Of a stretch of 36,112 bases of DNA, positions 1-9,269 are shown in pieces; the stretch's first letter is position 1; each line of letters begins with the position of its first letter. Source of the stretch: Bermanella sp. Lineage in GTDB: Bacteria; Pseudomonadota; Gammaproteobacteria; Pseudomonadales; Oceanobacteraceae. The stretch covers positions 16,225 through 52,336 of the forward strand of contig JAPYOO010000003.1 of the NCBI GenBank assembly GCA_029938135.1. The letters run 5' to 3'. A model generated the notes under the pieces. That model had not been told where the DNA came from. It did no database searches and worked only from the letters and a program-made list of their open reading frames with translations. The position numbers and the translations under genes are program-made.

Positions 1-1556
1 CCAGGGTATGGGTTGGCTGCAACACACGTTAAGCAATCCGTATTTACCGAACCACTTGGGTCCGACGCAAGTATTTCTTCCTGACTTTGAAAAAAGGACA
101 TATTAACATCCACTACCGTGTCCTTATCCCATTGATAACCAAAGCCCATTCCATACATGTTACCGCCACCAAGGGGCGCCATTACATTGCGTCTATTGTC
201 TGGAATGGTTGCTGCTCGTTGCTCTATACCCATACGTGCTACCAAGCGAGAACTTAGCTGATATTCTAGGCCCAGTCCAAAGCTCCATGTACTTTTATAG
301 TTAAGGTTTTGCTCTAAGGTGGTGGCAGTAATTTCGGTGGGTGCCAATATTTTTGCAGCATTTAGAAAGTCCAGCTGTCGATCAAACTCAAAATAGAATG
401 ACTCCCATTCATCATAATCGGCCCAGTCCGCATCTATGTTGACCTGAAGCTTGTCAAAGAAGCGAAACTTAAAGCCCGTAGAGAAATGCTGAGGATAAGT
501 GAACTCTGTTGTCACGTAGCCTGTTTCCTTACTAGTACCGGTGGGCAGCTGGAACATCGCACCAATAATGGCTCCAAAAATAGAGCTTCGAAAGCGTTGA
601 AAAAAGCCTGCAAATTCATCGGTGTAATCAAATTCAAATTCACCCGTTAGCTGATCCTTACCCTCACTTTGGTAGGCCATGCCCCAAGCAAACCAGTCAT
701 TAGGCTCCCATAACAAACCAAAGTTAAAGGTAGGCGACATACTGGTTTCAAGTTGCATGCTCAGATTGCCGATGTCTTGATAAGGGCCTATTCGACCACC
801 ACATAATGCAATGAATGGTACTAAGGGGTCGTCCCCTGTTCCACCCTCTTCACAACCAAATGCATCTTGTAAAAGCTCTGCAGCAGACATTAGAATATTT
901 ACCGCTCTAACATCTTGGGATATGGCAAAACCTTGGTGTGAGAGTAAAAAACCGGCACCAATAGATAATTCATCGCTCACTTTATAACCAAAAGACGGTG
1001 ACAAATACGTTAGGCGTTGCATTGCCACCTGTTTACCCTGATACCGCCCAGGGTTGTCGTCCTCTTCTTTTACGAAGCCTGCTGCCATAGGGATGTAGCT
1101 GAACGTGGCAAAAGTGAATTTAGACCCTGGAGGATTGATGGATATACCACCGCCTGGTGCCATTGCGACTGGTAGGTGCAATGGAAAAATACCGTAACCG
1201 GGAATATACAGCCCACCGATGGATTCACTTTTTTGACCGGCTACTGGGTCATCACGAAAATCCAACAAACCCGGATCTACCTCTTCGCCACTACTATTTG
1301 TCGCGTATCCGTCAGGTATGGCGTACTCAGACTCCATACTTAAGAGAACACTCATTATGGTGACACTCAGTTGGCGACCCTTGAGTTTTGTTAATCCGGC
1401 AGGATTATAATGAACAGAAGCAAGGCCAGTTGGGTCTGCGGTTACCGCATTTCCAAGTGACAGCGCTTTAGAGTCAATTGATAGCGACTGACCCATTTGA
1501 GCGTGATTGAGTGTGCTTAAAGTTAAGCAGGCAAGCGTGAAAATTAACTTCTTCAT
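1..1556 (-). CDS. FadL/OmpP1-family outer-membrane transport protein, partial (C-terminus beyond left edge)
   Basis: This gene is missing from the ORF track because it has no stop in the window. Reading minus from ATG at 1556 gives at least 518 codons without a stop. The N-terminus MKKLIFTLACLTLSTLNHAQ is a Sec signal peptide. It is followed by LGNAVTADPTGLASVHYNPAGL, the characteristic start of FadL-type barrels (the NPA motif in the N-terminal plug). The rest is aromatic, Gly/Ser-rich alternating strand sequence. Family members import long-chain fatty acids or other hydrophobic molecules across the outer membrane. E. coli FadL is 446 residues, so this one is unusually long, with apparent loop insertions such as one around FGCEEGGTGDD. 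It starts 13 bp after the preceding barrel gene and looks like the third gene of the C39 operon. The substrate is unknown. Confidence 0.85.
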   Translation of the reverse strand, partial: MKKLIFTLACLTLSTLNHAQMGQSLSIDSKALSLGNAVTADPTGLASVHYNPAGLTKLKGRQLSVTIMSVLLSMESEYAIPDGYATNSSGEEVDPGLLDFRDDPVAGQKSESIGGLYIPGYGIFPLHLPVAMAPGGGISINPPGSKFTFATFSYIPMAAGFVKEEDDNPGRYQGKQVAMQRLTYLSPSFGYKVSDELSIGAGFLLSHQGFAISQDVRAVNILMSAAELLQDAFGCEEGGTGDDPLVPFIALCGGRIGPYQDIGNLSMQLETSMSPTFNFGLLWEPNDWFAWGMAYQSEGKDQLTGEFEFDYTDEFAGFFQRFRSSIFGAIIGAMFQLPTGTSKETGYVTTEFTYPQHFSTGFKFRFFDKLQVNIDADWADYDEWESFYFEFDRQLDFLNAAKILAPTEITATTLEQNLNYKSTWSFGLGLEYQLSSRLVARMGIEQRAATIPDNRRNVMAPLGGGNMYGMGFGYQWDKDTVVDVNMSFFQSQEEILASDPSGSVNTDCLTCVAANPYP

Positions 1557-1569
1557 ATTCAGGTACTCG

Positions 1570-2580
1570 TTACGAAGATGCTGGTTCAAACTTGGCTTTA
1601 AGGCCATTCAAACTTATGGGCATAGATAAAGACAGCATGATGTCTGGTGAGTCTTCTGTTAGACCAAATCCAACACCGACATTAGTAATGGTTGTGGGTG
1701 ATACCCGAATTCCCAAGCTAAAGTTCATTACACCCGACATAGTCGCTGCCGTTTCAGCCACGCCACCATTTCTGAATATGTATTTACTTTTGTCCGAGAA
1801 AGACCCCTGAAACGACATGCTTAAAGACACGTCGTAAGATAATGAGTAGGCAAAGCCGCCGGACATAGCAACGGAAACCCCAGGGTGTACTTCTTCTAAA
1901 AGCTGGCCGCTTCTTACTTGATTAACATCCTTTTCTGGAATTGCATAACTTAGACTTGTTGAGCCAAATAACATAACGGGATCCACTACCTTGTTAACGG
2001 ACATTCCGCCTGACAAAGAGTAATAACCACTGCCTATTGGTAAATTTTTTCCGGCTATTGTTCTAAATGGGCTTCCGCCTGTTTTAGTTTTAAACGATCC
2101 TGTAACGGTACGGCTTAGTTCACCAGGCACGTAAGCATAGGGCTGCCAACGAGCATTGACTGATACATCGCCAATGCCAGCTCCACTTAATGAATCCGCA
2201 GTGTCATATTTAGTGACTAAAGGCACGCTGAGGCCCAGTGTTAGATTATTTAGGTAGCCAAAATCAAAGGAGAAATTATTGGTCAGGTTATGAGTTGCTG
2301 ATGGGGTGACATCAAATGCACGCACCGAATTGCCAGAAAACTCAATATTGAGCCTTTGGTCAGCTGTATAGCTGTAGCTCATGCTGTAACTCATTGATGT
2401 TTGTCCCTTTTTCATCAAGGAGTAGCTATTTTCAGTGGCTTCAAATACCTCCTCTAGACTTTTTTCTTGTGTCGCGTCTTCGTCACTTTTAGAAAGTGCT
2501 TCACGAGCATCGGACACATCTGCCCAGCCAGAGAGACTGAATGTGTATAAAAATATTCCGTATAAATACCACAGACGCAT
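1570..2580 (-). CDS. Outer-membrane beta-barrel protein (FapF-like or phenol_MetA_deg-like transporter fold)
   Basis: 336 residues with a signal peptide (MRLWYLYGIFLYTFSLSGWA). An acidic, probably helical segment follows at about residues 24-60 (DAREALSKSDEDATQEKSLEEVFEATENSY). The remainder is about 270 residues of alternating polar/aromatic strands with many Gly turns (FDFGYLNNLTLGLSVPL, SGAGIGDVSVNARWQPY), as in a 12- to 16-strand outer-membrane barrel. An N-terminal helical segment before a barrel, encoded beside a C39 peptidase, recalls FapF, the amyloid export channel of Pseudomonas. The general barrel also fits the MetA-pathway/transporter families. It lies 22 bp after the peptidase gene and 13 bp before the FadL-like gene. 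A barrel is well supported; the export role is inference. Confidence 0.7.
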   Translation of the reverse strand: MRLWYLYGIFLYTFSLSGWADVSDAREALSKSDEDATQEKSLEEVFEATENSYSLMKKGQTSMSYSMSYSYTADQRLNIEFSGNSVRAFDVTPSATHNLTNNFSFDFGYLNNLTLGLSVPLVTKYDTADSLSGAGIGDVSVNARWQPYAYVPGELSRTVTGSFKTKTGGSPFRTIAGKNLPIGSGYYSLSGGMSVNKVVDPVMLFGSTSLSYAIPEKDVNQVRSGQLLEEVHPGVSVAMSGGFAYSLSYDVSLSMSFQGSFSDKSKYIFRNGGVAETAATMSGVMNFSLGIRVSPTTITNVGVGFGLTEDSPDIMLSLSMPISLNGLKAKFEPASS

Positions 2581-2602
2581 TGTAGCAAACCTTTTTTTAT
2601 AA

Positions 2603-3481
2603 TTATTTTCTTCTAAATCTAATTTCTTTTTCTACAACAACAGTTGGCGCGTAAATTGTATTTGCTTGTTCTGGATCGAAGTCCTCACCCATATCCGAAG
2701 TTATGAGGAGGTCATCTTTCCAATAAGCATTATTCTTTCCACGGGCCACTGCATTATAAAACTCGCTAGACTCTTTCATGTGGTCCACAGGAAAAACGTC
2801 TTTAAAATCTCGATACGCCATCTGCGTAAAGGTGCGCTCATCGATCACGCGTAAATCTTCGTCTCTTAATTCAAGCCCGCCTACCGGTTTGTGGCCGTTT
2901 GGAAACACTATAAAGAGTACATTTCTATCCCAGATTTGCATGAAACGGGACAAGGTAAAGCTGATATTCCCTAATGCCGGATCTGCCACATATACGTGAC
3001 CGTCTTTAACCGCTCGAACGACAATGAAATGCTTAAACCCTGCATATTCAATAGGTGCAATTGCTGGGTGATCCAGCTTAATTAAGTCTTCTTTTTCAGC
3101 TCTAAAGCCGCCCGAAGGGTGGCCAAGAGCTGTTACTAGGCGTTTCATGTCGAGCAATGAAAAGCCACGGCGCTCTACGATTTTTTCACTGTCTCCAAAC
3201 TGGAGCAGGCCTTCCATTACTTGTCGTTCTTGGAAGTTTCGGCCCAAATAAAAGTCTAACAGGGTCGTTAATGCAGCGGATCCACAACTGTAATCGTAAG
3301 CTTGGCGTATAACATTATTGTATTTAAACTCACTTAGCGGCTCGATCGACTGGTGCTGGATAATAGTGTTTTCACCAAAACCAGTTTCAAAATAGACAAT
3401 GCCTTTAGGCTGAGGGTCTATTTCAACGAATTCAGTCAGCATGGTATAGCCGAGTATGGATGCCATTATTAGAACGATCAT
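2603..3481 (-). CDS. Membrane-anchored C39-family cysteine peptidase (FapD-like)
   Basis: 292 residues. The N-terminus (MIVLIMASILGYTMLTEFVEI) is one hydrophobic segment, so the enzyme is probably tethered facing the periplasm. The peptidase C39 core follows: Gln60 and Cys66 in RQAYDYSCGSAALTTLLDFYLG, His151 in GFKHFIVVRA and Asp167 in VYVADPALGNISF, so the full catalytic set is present. C39 domains cut double-glycine leaders in bacteriocin ABC exporters. Stand-alone versions with one N-terminal helix include FapD of the Fap amyloid operon. There is no ABC or TM transporter domain here. A C-terminal extension of about 90 charged residues goes beyond the usual FapD-like length. First gene of the operon; an in-frame TGA upstream limits the start to ATG 3481, which lacks a clear Shine-Dalgarno. 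Confidence 0.8.
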   Translation of the reverse strand: MIVLIMASILGYTMLTEFVEIDPQPKGIVYFETGFGENTIIQHQSIEPLSEFKYNNVIRQAYDYSCGSAALTTLLDFYLGRNFQERQVMEGLLQFGDSEKIVERRGFSLLDMKRLVTALGHPSGGFRAEKEDLIKLDHPAIAPIEYAGFKHFIVVRAVKDGHVYVADPALGNISFTLSRFMQIWDRNVLFIVFPNGHKPVGGLELRDEDLRVIDERTFTQMAYRDFKDVFPVDHMKESSEFYNAVARGKNNAYWKDDLLITSDMGEDFDPEQANTIYAPTVVVEKEIRFRRK

Positions 3482-3642
3482 TGAATCGCTAAGTCACTTT
3501 TAAAGTTGTTATTGTTATTTTGTGTCACTAAGACTTACGCATTGTTACATTTAATGGCGCAACTCGCCAAGCCCTAATCACTTGCCTTTTAGTGAATATC
3601 AGCTAAAGGGATAAGAAAATTCACAAGCTAGCTTTTATAGGC

Positions 3643-3654
3643 GCACATTTGTGC
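3643..3654. promoter_or_regulatory. 12-bp palindrome in the C39/pabB divergent intergenic region
   Basis: GCACATTTGTGC, with five-base arms and a two-base centre, lies between the divergent C39 operon and pabB. A TATAAA-like hexamer on the minus strand is close by (TATAAAAGC). A regulator site is possible, but no factor can be named. Nothing else was identified in this 274-bp gap. Confidence 0.25.
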
Positions 3655-3755
3655 TAGTAATCTGATCAACTGTTAATCAATCATTAGAAATACTGATAAA
3701 ACCTACCTAATTTGTACATAGATGGCTAAAATGCGCATCCAATCTTTGGTGCACT

Positions 3756-5072
3756 ATGAAACTAGATACAGCCAAACTCCCCTATTTAGCAGATAGCTCT
3801 CAACTTCTTAGTCAATTGCGCCGACTCAGTGGCTTGGTTGCGCTAGAGAGTGACAATTCAGAACATGAAAATGGCCGTTGGAGCATTATCAGTGCAGCCC
3901 CGGTTAAAACGTACAGAGCAACCGATCGCCATTGTTCAGCTGAGATGCTTCAAACACTTGAGTCTTTTTATAGTCTATTGCCTAAGCAAAGCCATGAACT
4001 CCCTTTTATAGGGGGGCTGCTGGGTCACGCCAGTTATGACCTTGGGCAGCCATCTTTAGATAAGTCGCTAAACATACCCTCTTTCGATAATCTGCCGAAA
4101 ATTTTGGTGGGCCTATATACATGGGCTTTCGTTATTGATCATCAGGAGAAGGTAAGCCATTTAGTCTATTGGGAGGGTATGTCTATTCCAAATAAATCAG
4201 ATCTGCTTGATATGTTTAATGATAGTTTTCAGCCATTAACGGCAGACTTTAAGGTTACTGATAGCTTTAAGTCCATGTGGAGCAAGGATACCTACAAACA
4301 AAAGATCCAAGTTATACATAATTACATTCAAGGTGGTGATTGTTATCAAATTAACTTGGCGCAATGCTTTAAAGCTAAATATAGCGGAGATAGCCTTGAA
4401 GCCTATTCAAGGTTAAGGAAGGCAGCCCAAGTGCCCTTCGCGAGCTACTTTGAAGATATGGAGATGAGTTTTGCTAGCCTGTCCCCTGAGATGTTCATTA
4501 CTTGTGATAATGACAAGGTCACTACCAAGCCCATTAAGGGGACTCAGCCTAGAAGTCAATCCGTGCTAATTGATAATAAGAATAAGAATAAGTTAAAGGA
4601 AAGTACAAAGGATCAGGCCGAAAATTTAATGATCGTGGATTTATTGCGTAATGACTTAAGCAAGAATGCAAGTCAGGTTAAGGTTCCTAAGCTATTTGAT
4701 GTGGAATCGTTTTCAACTGTACACCATTTGGTTAGCACTATTACCGCCCAAATGAATCCAAGCACCAGTATATTGAAGTTATTTCTGGATGCCTTTCCTG
4801 GAGGCTCTATCACCGGGGCGCCAAAGAAAAGGGCTATGGAGATTATTAGTGAGTTAGAGGGGTTTCCAAGAAGCTTTTATTGTGGAAGTTCGTTCTATTA
4901 TTCATGCAGCGGCAAATTCAGCTCGAACATCCTCATAAGAAGCTTTCTATTTCAGCGTGGGAATCTTTTTACGTGGTCTGGAGGCGGGATTATTGCTGAT
5001 TCAAAGTGGGAGTTAGAATATCAAGAAAGCCTGGATAAGATATCCAGGCTAATGGCAAGTTTACAGGGCTAG
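3756..5072 (+). CDS. pabB: Aminodeoxychorismate synthase component I
   Basis: 438 residues of the chorismate-binding family. With a glutamine amidotransferase partner (PabA), PabB converts chorismate to 4-amino-4-deoxychorismate, the first step towards p-aminobenzoate and folate. Visible signatures are PIKGTQPR (the PIKGT lysine separates PabB from TrpE, which has PIAGT), AENLMIVDLLRNDLSK, FPGGSITGAPKKRAMEII and the C-terminal GGGIIADS. The length is close to E. coli PabB (453). pabA is not in the window. The gene converges with thrH, and their ends overlap by 12 bp. In P. aeruginosa pabB, thrH and cysH are also neighbours, as I recall. The ATG has only a weak ribosome-binding site. Confidence 0.93.
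   Translation: MKLDTAKLPYLADSSQLLSQLRRLSGLVALESDNSEHENGRWSIISAAPVKTYRATDRHCSAEMLQTLESFYSLLPKQSHELPFIGGLLGHASYDLGQPSLDKSLNIPSFDNLPKILVGLYTWAFVIDHQEKVSHLVYWEGMSIPNKSDLLDMFNDSFQPLTADFKVTDSFKSMWSKDTYKQKIQVIHNYIQGGDCYQINLAQCFKAKYSGDSLEAYSRLRKAAQVPFASYFEDMEMSFASLSPEMFITCDNDKVTTKPIKGTQPRSQSVLIDNKNKNKLKESTKDQAENLMIVDLLRNDLSKNASQVKVPKLFDVESFSTVHHLVSTITAQMNPSTSILKLFLDAFPGGSITGAPKKRAMEIISELEGFPRSFYCGSSFYYSCSGKFSSNILIRSFLFQRGNLFTWSGGGIIADSKWELEYQESLDKISRLMASLQG
5024..5050 (-). terminator. Probable thrH terminator inside the 3' end of pabB
   Basis: AGCCTGGATA and TATCCAGGCT form a perfect 10-bp stem with a 3-base loop (5028-5050). On the minus strand the stem is followed by TTTCTTG. It lies about 11 bp past the thrH stop but inside the coding sequence of convergent pabB. 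The U-tract is short. Confidence 0.5.
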
Positions 5073-5678
5073 CGGGCGTACGCTGGCTTTAATAAATTCA
5101 CGCTTAAGATCTTCGTATTCATGTACTGCAGGGAATTGTGGGAATTCAGCAATTACATTAGGCGGCGATTTAAACAATATGCCGGACTCAGCTTCAGCCA
5201 GCATAGTCGTGTCGTTATACGAGTCACCCGCTGCAATACAGCGATAATTTAGAGTATGAAACGCTTTGATTGACTGGCGTTTAGGGTCAACCTGTCTTAG
5301 TTTATAATCAGTAATATCCCCTTCTTCACTCACTACCAGCTTGTGGCATAGCAATGTTGGGAAGCCGAGCTGGCGCATTAGTGGCTGTGCAAACTCATAA
5401 AATGTATCGGATAAAATAACCACCTGGAAACGCTCGCGTAACCAGTCGACAAACTCTACAGCTCCGTCTAGAGGCTTTAATGTGGCAATTACCTCTTGGA
5501 TGTCATCTAGCTTTAAGTTGTTATCCTTAAGGATTTGAAGACGCTGCTTCATGAGGACATTATAGTCAGGGATATCTCGAGTCGTCGCTTTCAGCTCCTC
5601 TATGCCAGTTTTATTGGCGAACTCAATCCAAATCTCTGGGATTAAAACCCCTTCCAAATCAAGACAGGCTAACTCCAC
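5061..5678 (-). CDS. thrH: ThrH: phosphoserine phosphatase / homoserine phosphotransferase (HAD family)
   Basis: 205 residues, the length of P. aeruginosa ThrH, and similar to it along the whole protein as I recall it. HAD motifs are ACLDLEGVLIPE at the N-terminus (nucleophile Asp7; the second acidic position is Glu9, as in ThrH), VVILSDTFYEF (motif II), a DPKRQS lysine (motif III) and IAAGDSYNDTTML (motif IV). ThrH can dephosphorylate phosphoserine and transfer the phosphate to homoserine, linking serine and threonine synthesis; in P. aeruginosa it can bypass thrB. The start is GTG at 5678, preceded by AGGAG at good spacing. Cytosolic. It is convergent with pabB and divergent from cysH. Confidence 0.92.
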   Translation of the reverse strand: MELACLDLEGVLIPEIWIEFANKTGIEELKATTRDIPDYNVLMKQRLQILKDNNLKLDDIQEVIATLKPLDGAVEFVDWLRERFQVVILSDTFYEFAQPLMRQLGFPTLLCHKLVVSEEGDITDYKLRQVDPKRQSIKAFHTLNYRCIAAGDSYNDTTMLAEAESGILFKSPPNVIAEFPQFPAVHEYEDLKREFIKASVRPLAL

Positions 5679-5744
5679 GATAATACTCCTAGGCAGGTAA
5701 AAAGTGCGCTACTTTAGCCGTTATAACGCCATGCTTCAATCTGT

Positions 5745-5823
5745 ATTCACGATTACTTATAAGTGATGGCTATTAAATTATGAATAATAAATATTTTTTT
5801 GCATATGTAAGTTCTGGTATGGT
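5745..5823 (+). promoter_or_regulatory. Candidate CysB-dependent promoter region of cysH
   Basis: A TATGGT hexamer (5818-5823) could be the -10. No good -35 sits 17 bp upstream (TTTTTT). The next 45 bp upstream are extremely AT-rich, with ATAA/TTAT-type half sites. A weak -35 with an AT-rich upstream site is the known layout of CysB-activated promoters. The assignment to CysB is inference. Confidence 0.35.
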
Positions 5824-5850
5824 CCTGTTTATCTGAATAAAGGATTCAAC

Positions 5851-6585
5851 ATGAATATTTCTACCGAAGAAATTTCCACGATCAATAGCGAGCTAATAAA
5901 CCAGCAACCTAAGCAGATCATTAAGTTTGCCCTGGAAAAGTTCGATAACATTGTCATCTCGTTTAGTGGTGCTGAGGATGTGGTTCTGATCGACCTTGCT
6001 CTAAAGGCAGGTAAAAAAATTCAAGTGTTTAGCTTGGATACTGGCCGACTTCATCCTGAAACCTATCGTTTTATTGATACGGTTCGTAAGCACTACAATA
6101 TCGATATTGAGCTTATGTCTCCAAAAGCAGAAGAACTTGAGCCATTTGTTAAAGCAAATGGTTTGTTTAGTTTTTATGAAGACGGTCATCAGGGCTGTTG
6201 TGGTGTGCGTAAAATCAAACCCCTAAAGCGAAGGCTTTCTAGTGCTGATGCATGGATTACTGGCCAAAGAAAAGACCAAAGCCCAGGTACTCGCCAGTCA
6301 ATCGATGTTTTTGAATTAGACTCTGGTTTTAAAGGTGCTAACGATCAATTATTTAAATTTAATCCGTTGGCAAATTGGTCGTCCGAGGATGTTTGGAATT
6401 ACATTAAAATGTTTGATGTGCCCTACAACCCTCTTCATCAACAAGGATTTAAGAGTATTGGTTGCGAGCCTTGTACTCGGGCTGTACTCCCCAATCAACA
6501 TGAACGCGAAGGTCGTTGGTGGTGGGAGAATGAAGGCGGCAAAGAATGCGGCCTTCATGCGGGCAATATAATCAGTAAATCATAA
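5851..6585 (+). CDS. cysH: Assimilatory sulfate-nucleotide reductase CysH, APS-reductase ([4Fe-4S]) type
   Basis: 244 residues of the PAPS/APS reductase family. The PP-loop-like [14 protein letters not shown] is at about residues 38-50. Catalytic Cys233 lies in the C-terminal KECGLH motif. Cys116-Cys117 (QGCCGVRK) and Cys205/Cys208 (IGCEPCTR) form the CC...CxxC set that binds a [4Fe-4S] cluster in APS-reducing enzymes and is missing from E. coli PAPS reductase. The enzyme should therefore reduce APS directly to sulfite using thioredoxin. The ATG at 5851 is preceded by AAAGGA. It sits next to cysB, its expected regulator, and the product sulfite is the substrate of CysI encoded at 13084. Confidence 0.93.
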   Translation: MNISTEEISTINSELINQQPKQIIKFALEKFDNIVISFSGAEDVVLIDLALKAGKKIQVFSLDTGRLHPETYRFIDTVRKHYNIDIELMSPKAEELEPFVKANGLFSFYEDGHQGCCGVRKIKPLKRRLSSADAWITGQRKDQSPGTRQSIDVFELDSGFKGANDQLFKFNPLANWSSEDVWNYIKMFDVPYNPLHQQGFKSIGCEPCTRAVLPNQHEREGRWWWENEGGKECGLHAGNIISKS

Positions 6586-6587
6586 TG

Positions 6588-6600
6588 CCCGATGCTCGGG
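6588..6600. terminator. Small hairpin between convergent cysH and cysB
   Basis: CCCGA-TGC-TCGGG is a perfect 5-bp stem with a 3-base loop in the 15-bp gap between the two stops. There is no T-run on either side, so termination is only plausible. Confidence 0.3.
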
Positions 6601-7662
<1,062 letters not shown>

Positions 7663-7715
7663 TTAGATTTACCATCTATCTCTTAGATCACATTTTATAA
7701 GCTTAGACTATATCC

Positions 7716-8501
7716 ATGGAATTTCTGTTATATATAACATCCGGGGCGCTTGTTGGCCTAATTATTGGCCTTACGGGCATTGGCGGCGGCTCACTTATGA
7801 CCCCGTTACTGCTCATGTTTGGCATCCCTCCACACATAGCGGTAGGAACCGACTTGCTTTACGCCTCTATTACCAAAGCAAGCGGAGTTGTTGCTCATCA
7901 CAAGCAAAAAAGTATTCGCTGGGAAATTACTTGGCTTATGGCTTTGGGGAGTATTCCAGCCGCCTTAATTACAGGCTTGATACTGCACTCCTATTTTGAT
8001 GATTTTAAACAATATACGGGTGTTATCACCACGTGCCTAGGCGTTATGCTTATTATTACGGCCTGTATGCTTATTTTTAGAAAGAAGCTGCAAGTATTCT
8101 CTCAGCGGCAAGCAGATCTAAAGCGAGTCAGTGTGCTGCAAAAGAATAAGGCGGCATTAACCATAGCTATGGGGGTTTTATTAGGAGCCTTTGTTACGCT
8201 TTCGTCTGTTGGTGCAGGCGCAATAGGAACGGCAATATTATTGGTTCTTTACCCGCACCTTAGATCTATTAATATCATTGGAACCGATTTAGCGCATGCA
8301 GTTCCATTGACGTTAATAGGTGGGTTAATCCACCTCTCGCTTGGAAATGTGGATTTTGCATTGCTTGGGGCGCTATTAATAGGCTCAATTCCTGCTATTC
8401 ATTTGGGTAGCAAGCTTGGTACTAGATTGCCAGAAAGTATTCTGCGAACAGTCTTGGCCAGCTTACTTATGGGCCTGGGTGCAAAATACGTCTTTTTTTA
8501 G
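7716..8501 (+). CDS. TauE/SafE-family membrane transporter (putative sulfite/sulfonate exporter)
   Basis: 261 residues, almost entirely hydrophobic, with about 8 predicted TM helices. The family repeat is visible in both halves: GLIIGLTGIGGGSLMTPLLLMFGIPPHIAVGTDLLYASITKASG near the N-terminus and GAFVTLSSVGAGAIGTAILLVLYPHL...IIGTDLAHAVPL later. Members move sulfite, sulfoacetate, taurine or related anions. The position divergent from cysB suggests sulfite or sulfonate handling tied to sulfur assimilation; the substrate is inference. There is no Shine-Dalgarno before ATG 7716. It ends 1 bp before the convergent usp gene. Confidence 0.85.
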   Translation: MEFLLYITSGALVGLIIGLTGIGGGSLMTPLLLMFGIPPHIAVGTDLLYASITKASGVVAHHKQKSIRWEITWLMALGSIPAALITGLILHSYFDDFKQYTGVITTCLGVMLIITACMLIFRKKLQVFSQRQADLKRVSVLQKNKAALTIAMGVLLGAFVTLSSVGAGAIGTAILLVLYPHLRSINIIGTDLAHAVPLTLIGGLIHLSLGNVDFALLGALLIGSIPAIHLGSKLGTRLPESILRTVLASLLMGLGAKYVFF

Positions 8502-8502
8502 G

Positions 8503-9000
8503 CTAGTTACGAGTTAGGTCCTCTAGCGTCACCATGGGTATCATGTGGACCGGTACCGGGGTGCTTTGCAATACCTTGCTAACGACCGACCCTAGTACTC
8601 CACCACTGTAAGCCTGCTGTCCATGGCTTCCAATGACGATTAAATCGGCTTTGGAGAGCTTTGCTTGCTCTATGATGACCTCAGCAGGCACTCCAACTTT
8701 AACCAATACCCCCTGAAGATTTATCTGCCCTAAATAATCAGCATATTCAGATTTTAAAGTATCAATCACCTGTAAACGTATTCTTTCAATTACCTCGCCG
8801 ATTCCCTTATTACGAAGGTACTCTCGCTCTTTTTCCGGCATGTAGGTATCAATAATAGATTCAGCGAACAACCCCATGGGTTCTATTGCGTGCACAATAT
8901 CAACGCTCGCGCCCGTGCTCTGCACAATGGACGCTAATTGCTTCATGAGGTAAGGGCCGTACAGGCCTAAGTCTGTAGCAAATAAAATATGTTTAATCAT
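8503..9000 (-). CDS. Universal stress protein, UspA family
   Basis: 165 residues, a single Usp domain. It begins MIKHILFATDLG and carries the ATP-binding signature G-2x-G-9x-G-S as GSHGQQAYSGGVLGS (Gly124, Gly127, Gly137-Ser138), so it is the nucleotide-binding subclass. Usp proteins are cytosolic dimers induced by stress or stasis; the exact role here is unknown. It is convergent with the TauE/SafE gene and divergent from the small HTH gene. As I recall, a usp-like gene also lies between cysB and DAHP synthase in Pseudomonas. Confidence 0.88.
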   Translation of the reverse strand: MIKHILFATDLGLYGPYLMKQLASIVQSTGASVDIVHAIEPMGLFAESIIDTYMPEKEREYLRNKGIGEVIERIRLQVIDTLKSEYADYLGQINLQGVLVKVGVPAEVIIEQAKLSKADLIVIGSHGQQAYSGGVLGSVVSKVLQSTPVPVHMIPMVTLEDLTRN

Positions 9001-9086
9001 GGCGACTTCTTTCTGCCAATTTCAACAATAAGCATAGCAGGTGAAATTACTGTCTATACTAAAACCATACTTAAAAGGAGGTAAAT

Positions 9087-9266
9087 ATGGGCGAGAAAAT
9101 GTTAAACCTTACCGAGACTAGCTCCATCTTGAATGTGAGTGAGACAACGGTGAAAAGATGGGCGCGCGAGCATCTATTAAAAAGCGTCAAAAATGGTTCG
9201 GAATTCATGTTCCCAGAGCCTGATGTTCTAAAATACAAAGAAATAAACGACAGGTTGAGCAAATAA
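9087..9266 (+). CDS. Small excisionase/MerR-like helix-turn-helix protein, 59 residues
   Basis: This gene is below the length cut of the ORF track. ATG 9087 follows a perfect AAGGAGG at 9075-9081 with 5-base spacing, and the reading frame ends at TAA 9264-9266. The start is MGEKMLNLTETSSILNVSETTVKRW. The pattern of a leading acidic/hydrophobic turn, helix (ETSSILNVS), turn, recognition helix (TTVKRWARE), then a short wing-like segment and FPEPDVLKYKE is that of the HTH_17/excisionase family. There is no recombinase nearby. A strong terminator follows immediately, so it is a one-gene unit between usp and DAHP synthase. Its targets are unknown. It may be a host regulator rather than a phage factor. 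Confidence 0.8.
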   Translation: MGEKMLNLTETSSILNVSETTVKRWAREHLLKSVKNGSEFMFPEPDVLKYKEINDRLSK

Positions 9267-9269
9267 GCA

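Noticed and set aside
1157-1363. 68-residue plus-strand ORF at the left end
   Set aside because: Lies antisense inside the FadL-like gene, which the track missed because it is open at the window edge.
2603-3481. Bacteriocin ABC-exporter locus
   Set aside because: The C39 protein has no TM-exporter or ATPase domain and no ABC gene or GG-leader peptide is visible in the window.
9087-9266. Small HTH gene as evidence of a prophage or integrative element
   Set aside because: No integrase, att-like repeat or compositional break nearby; flanking gene order looks chromosomal and conserved.
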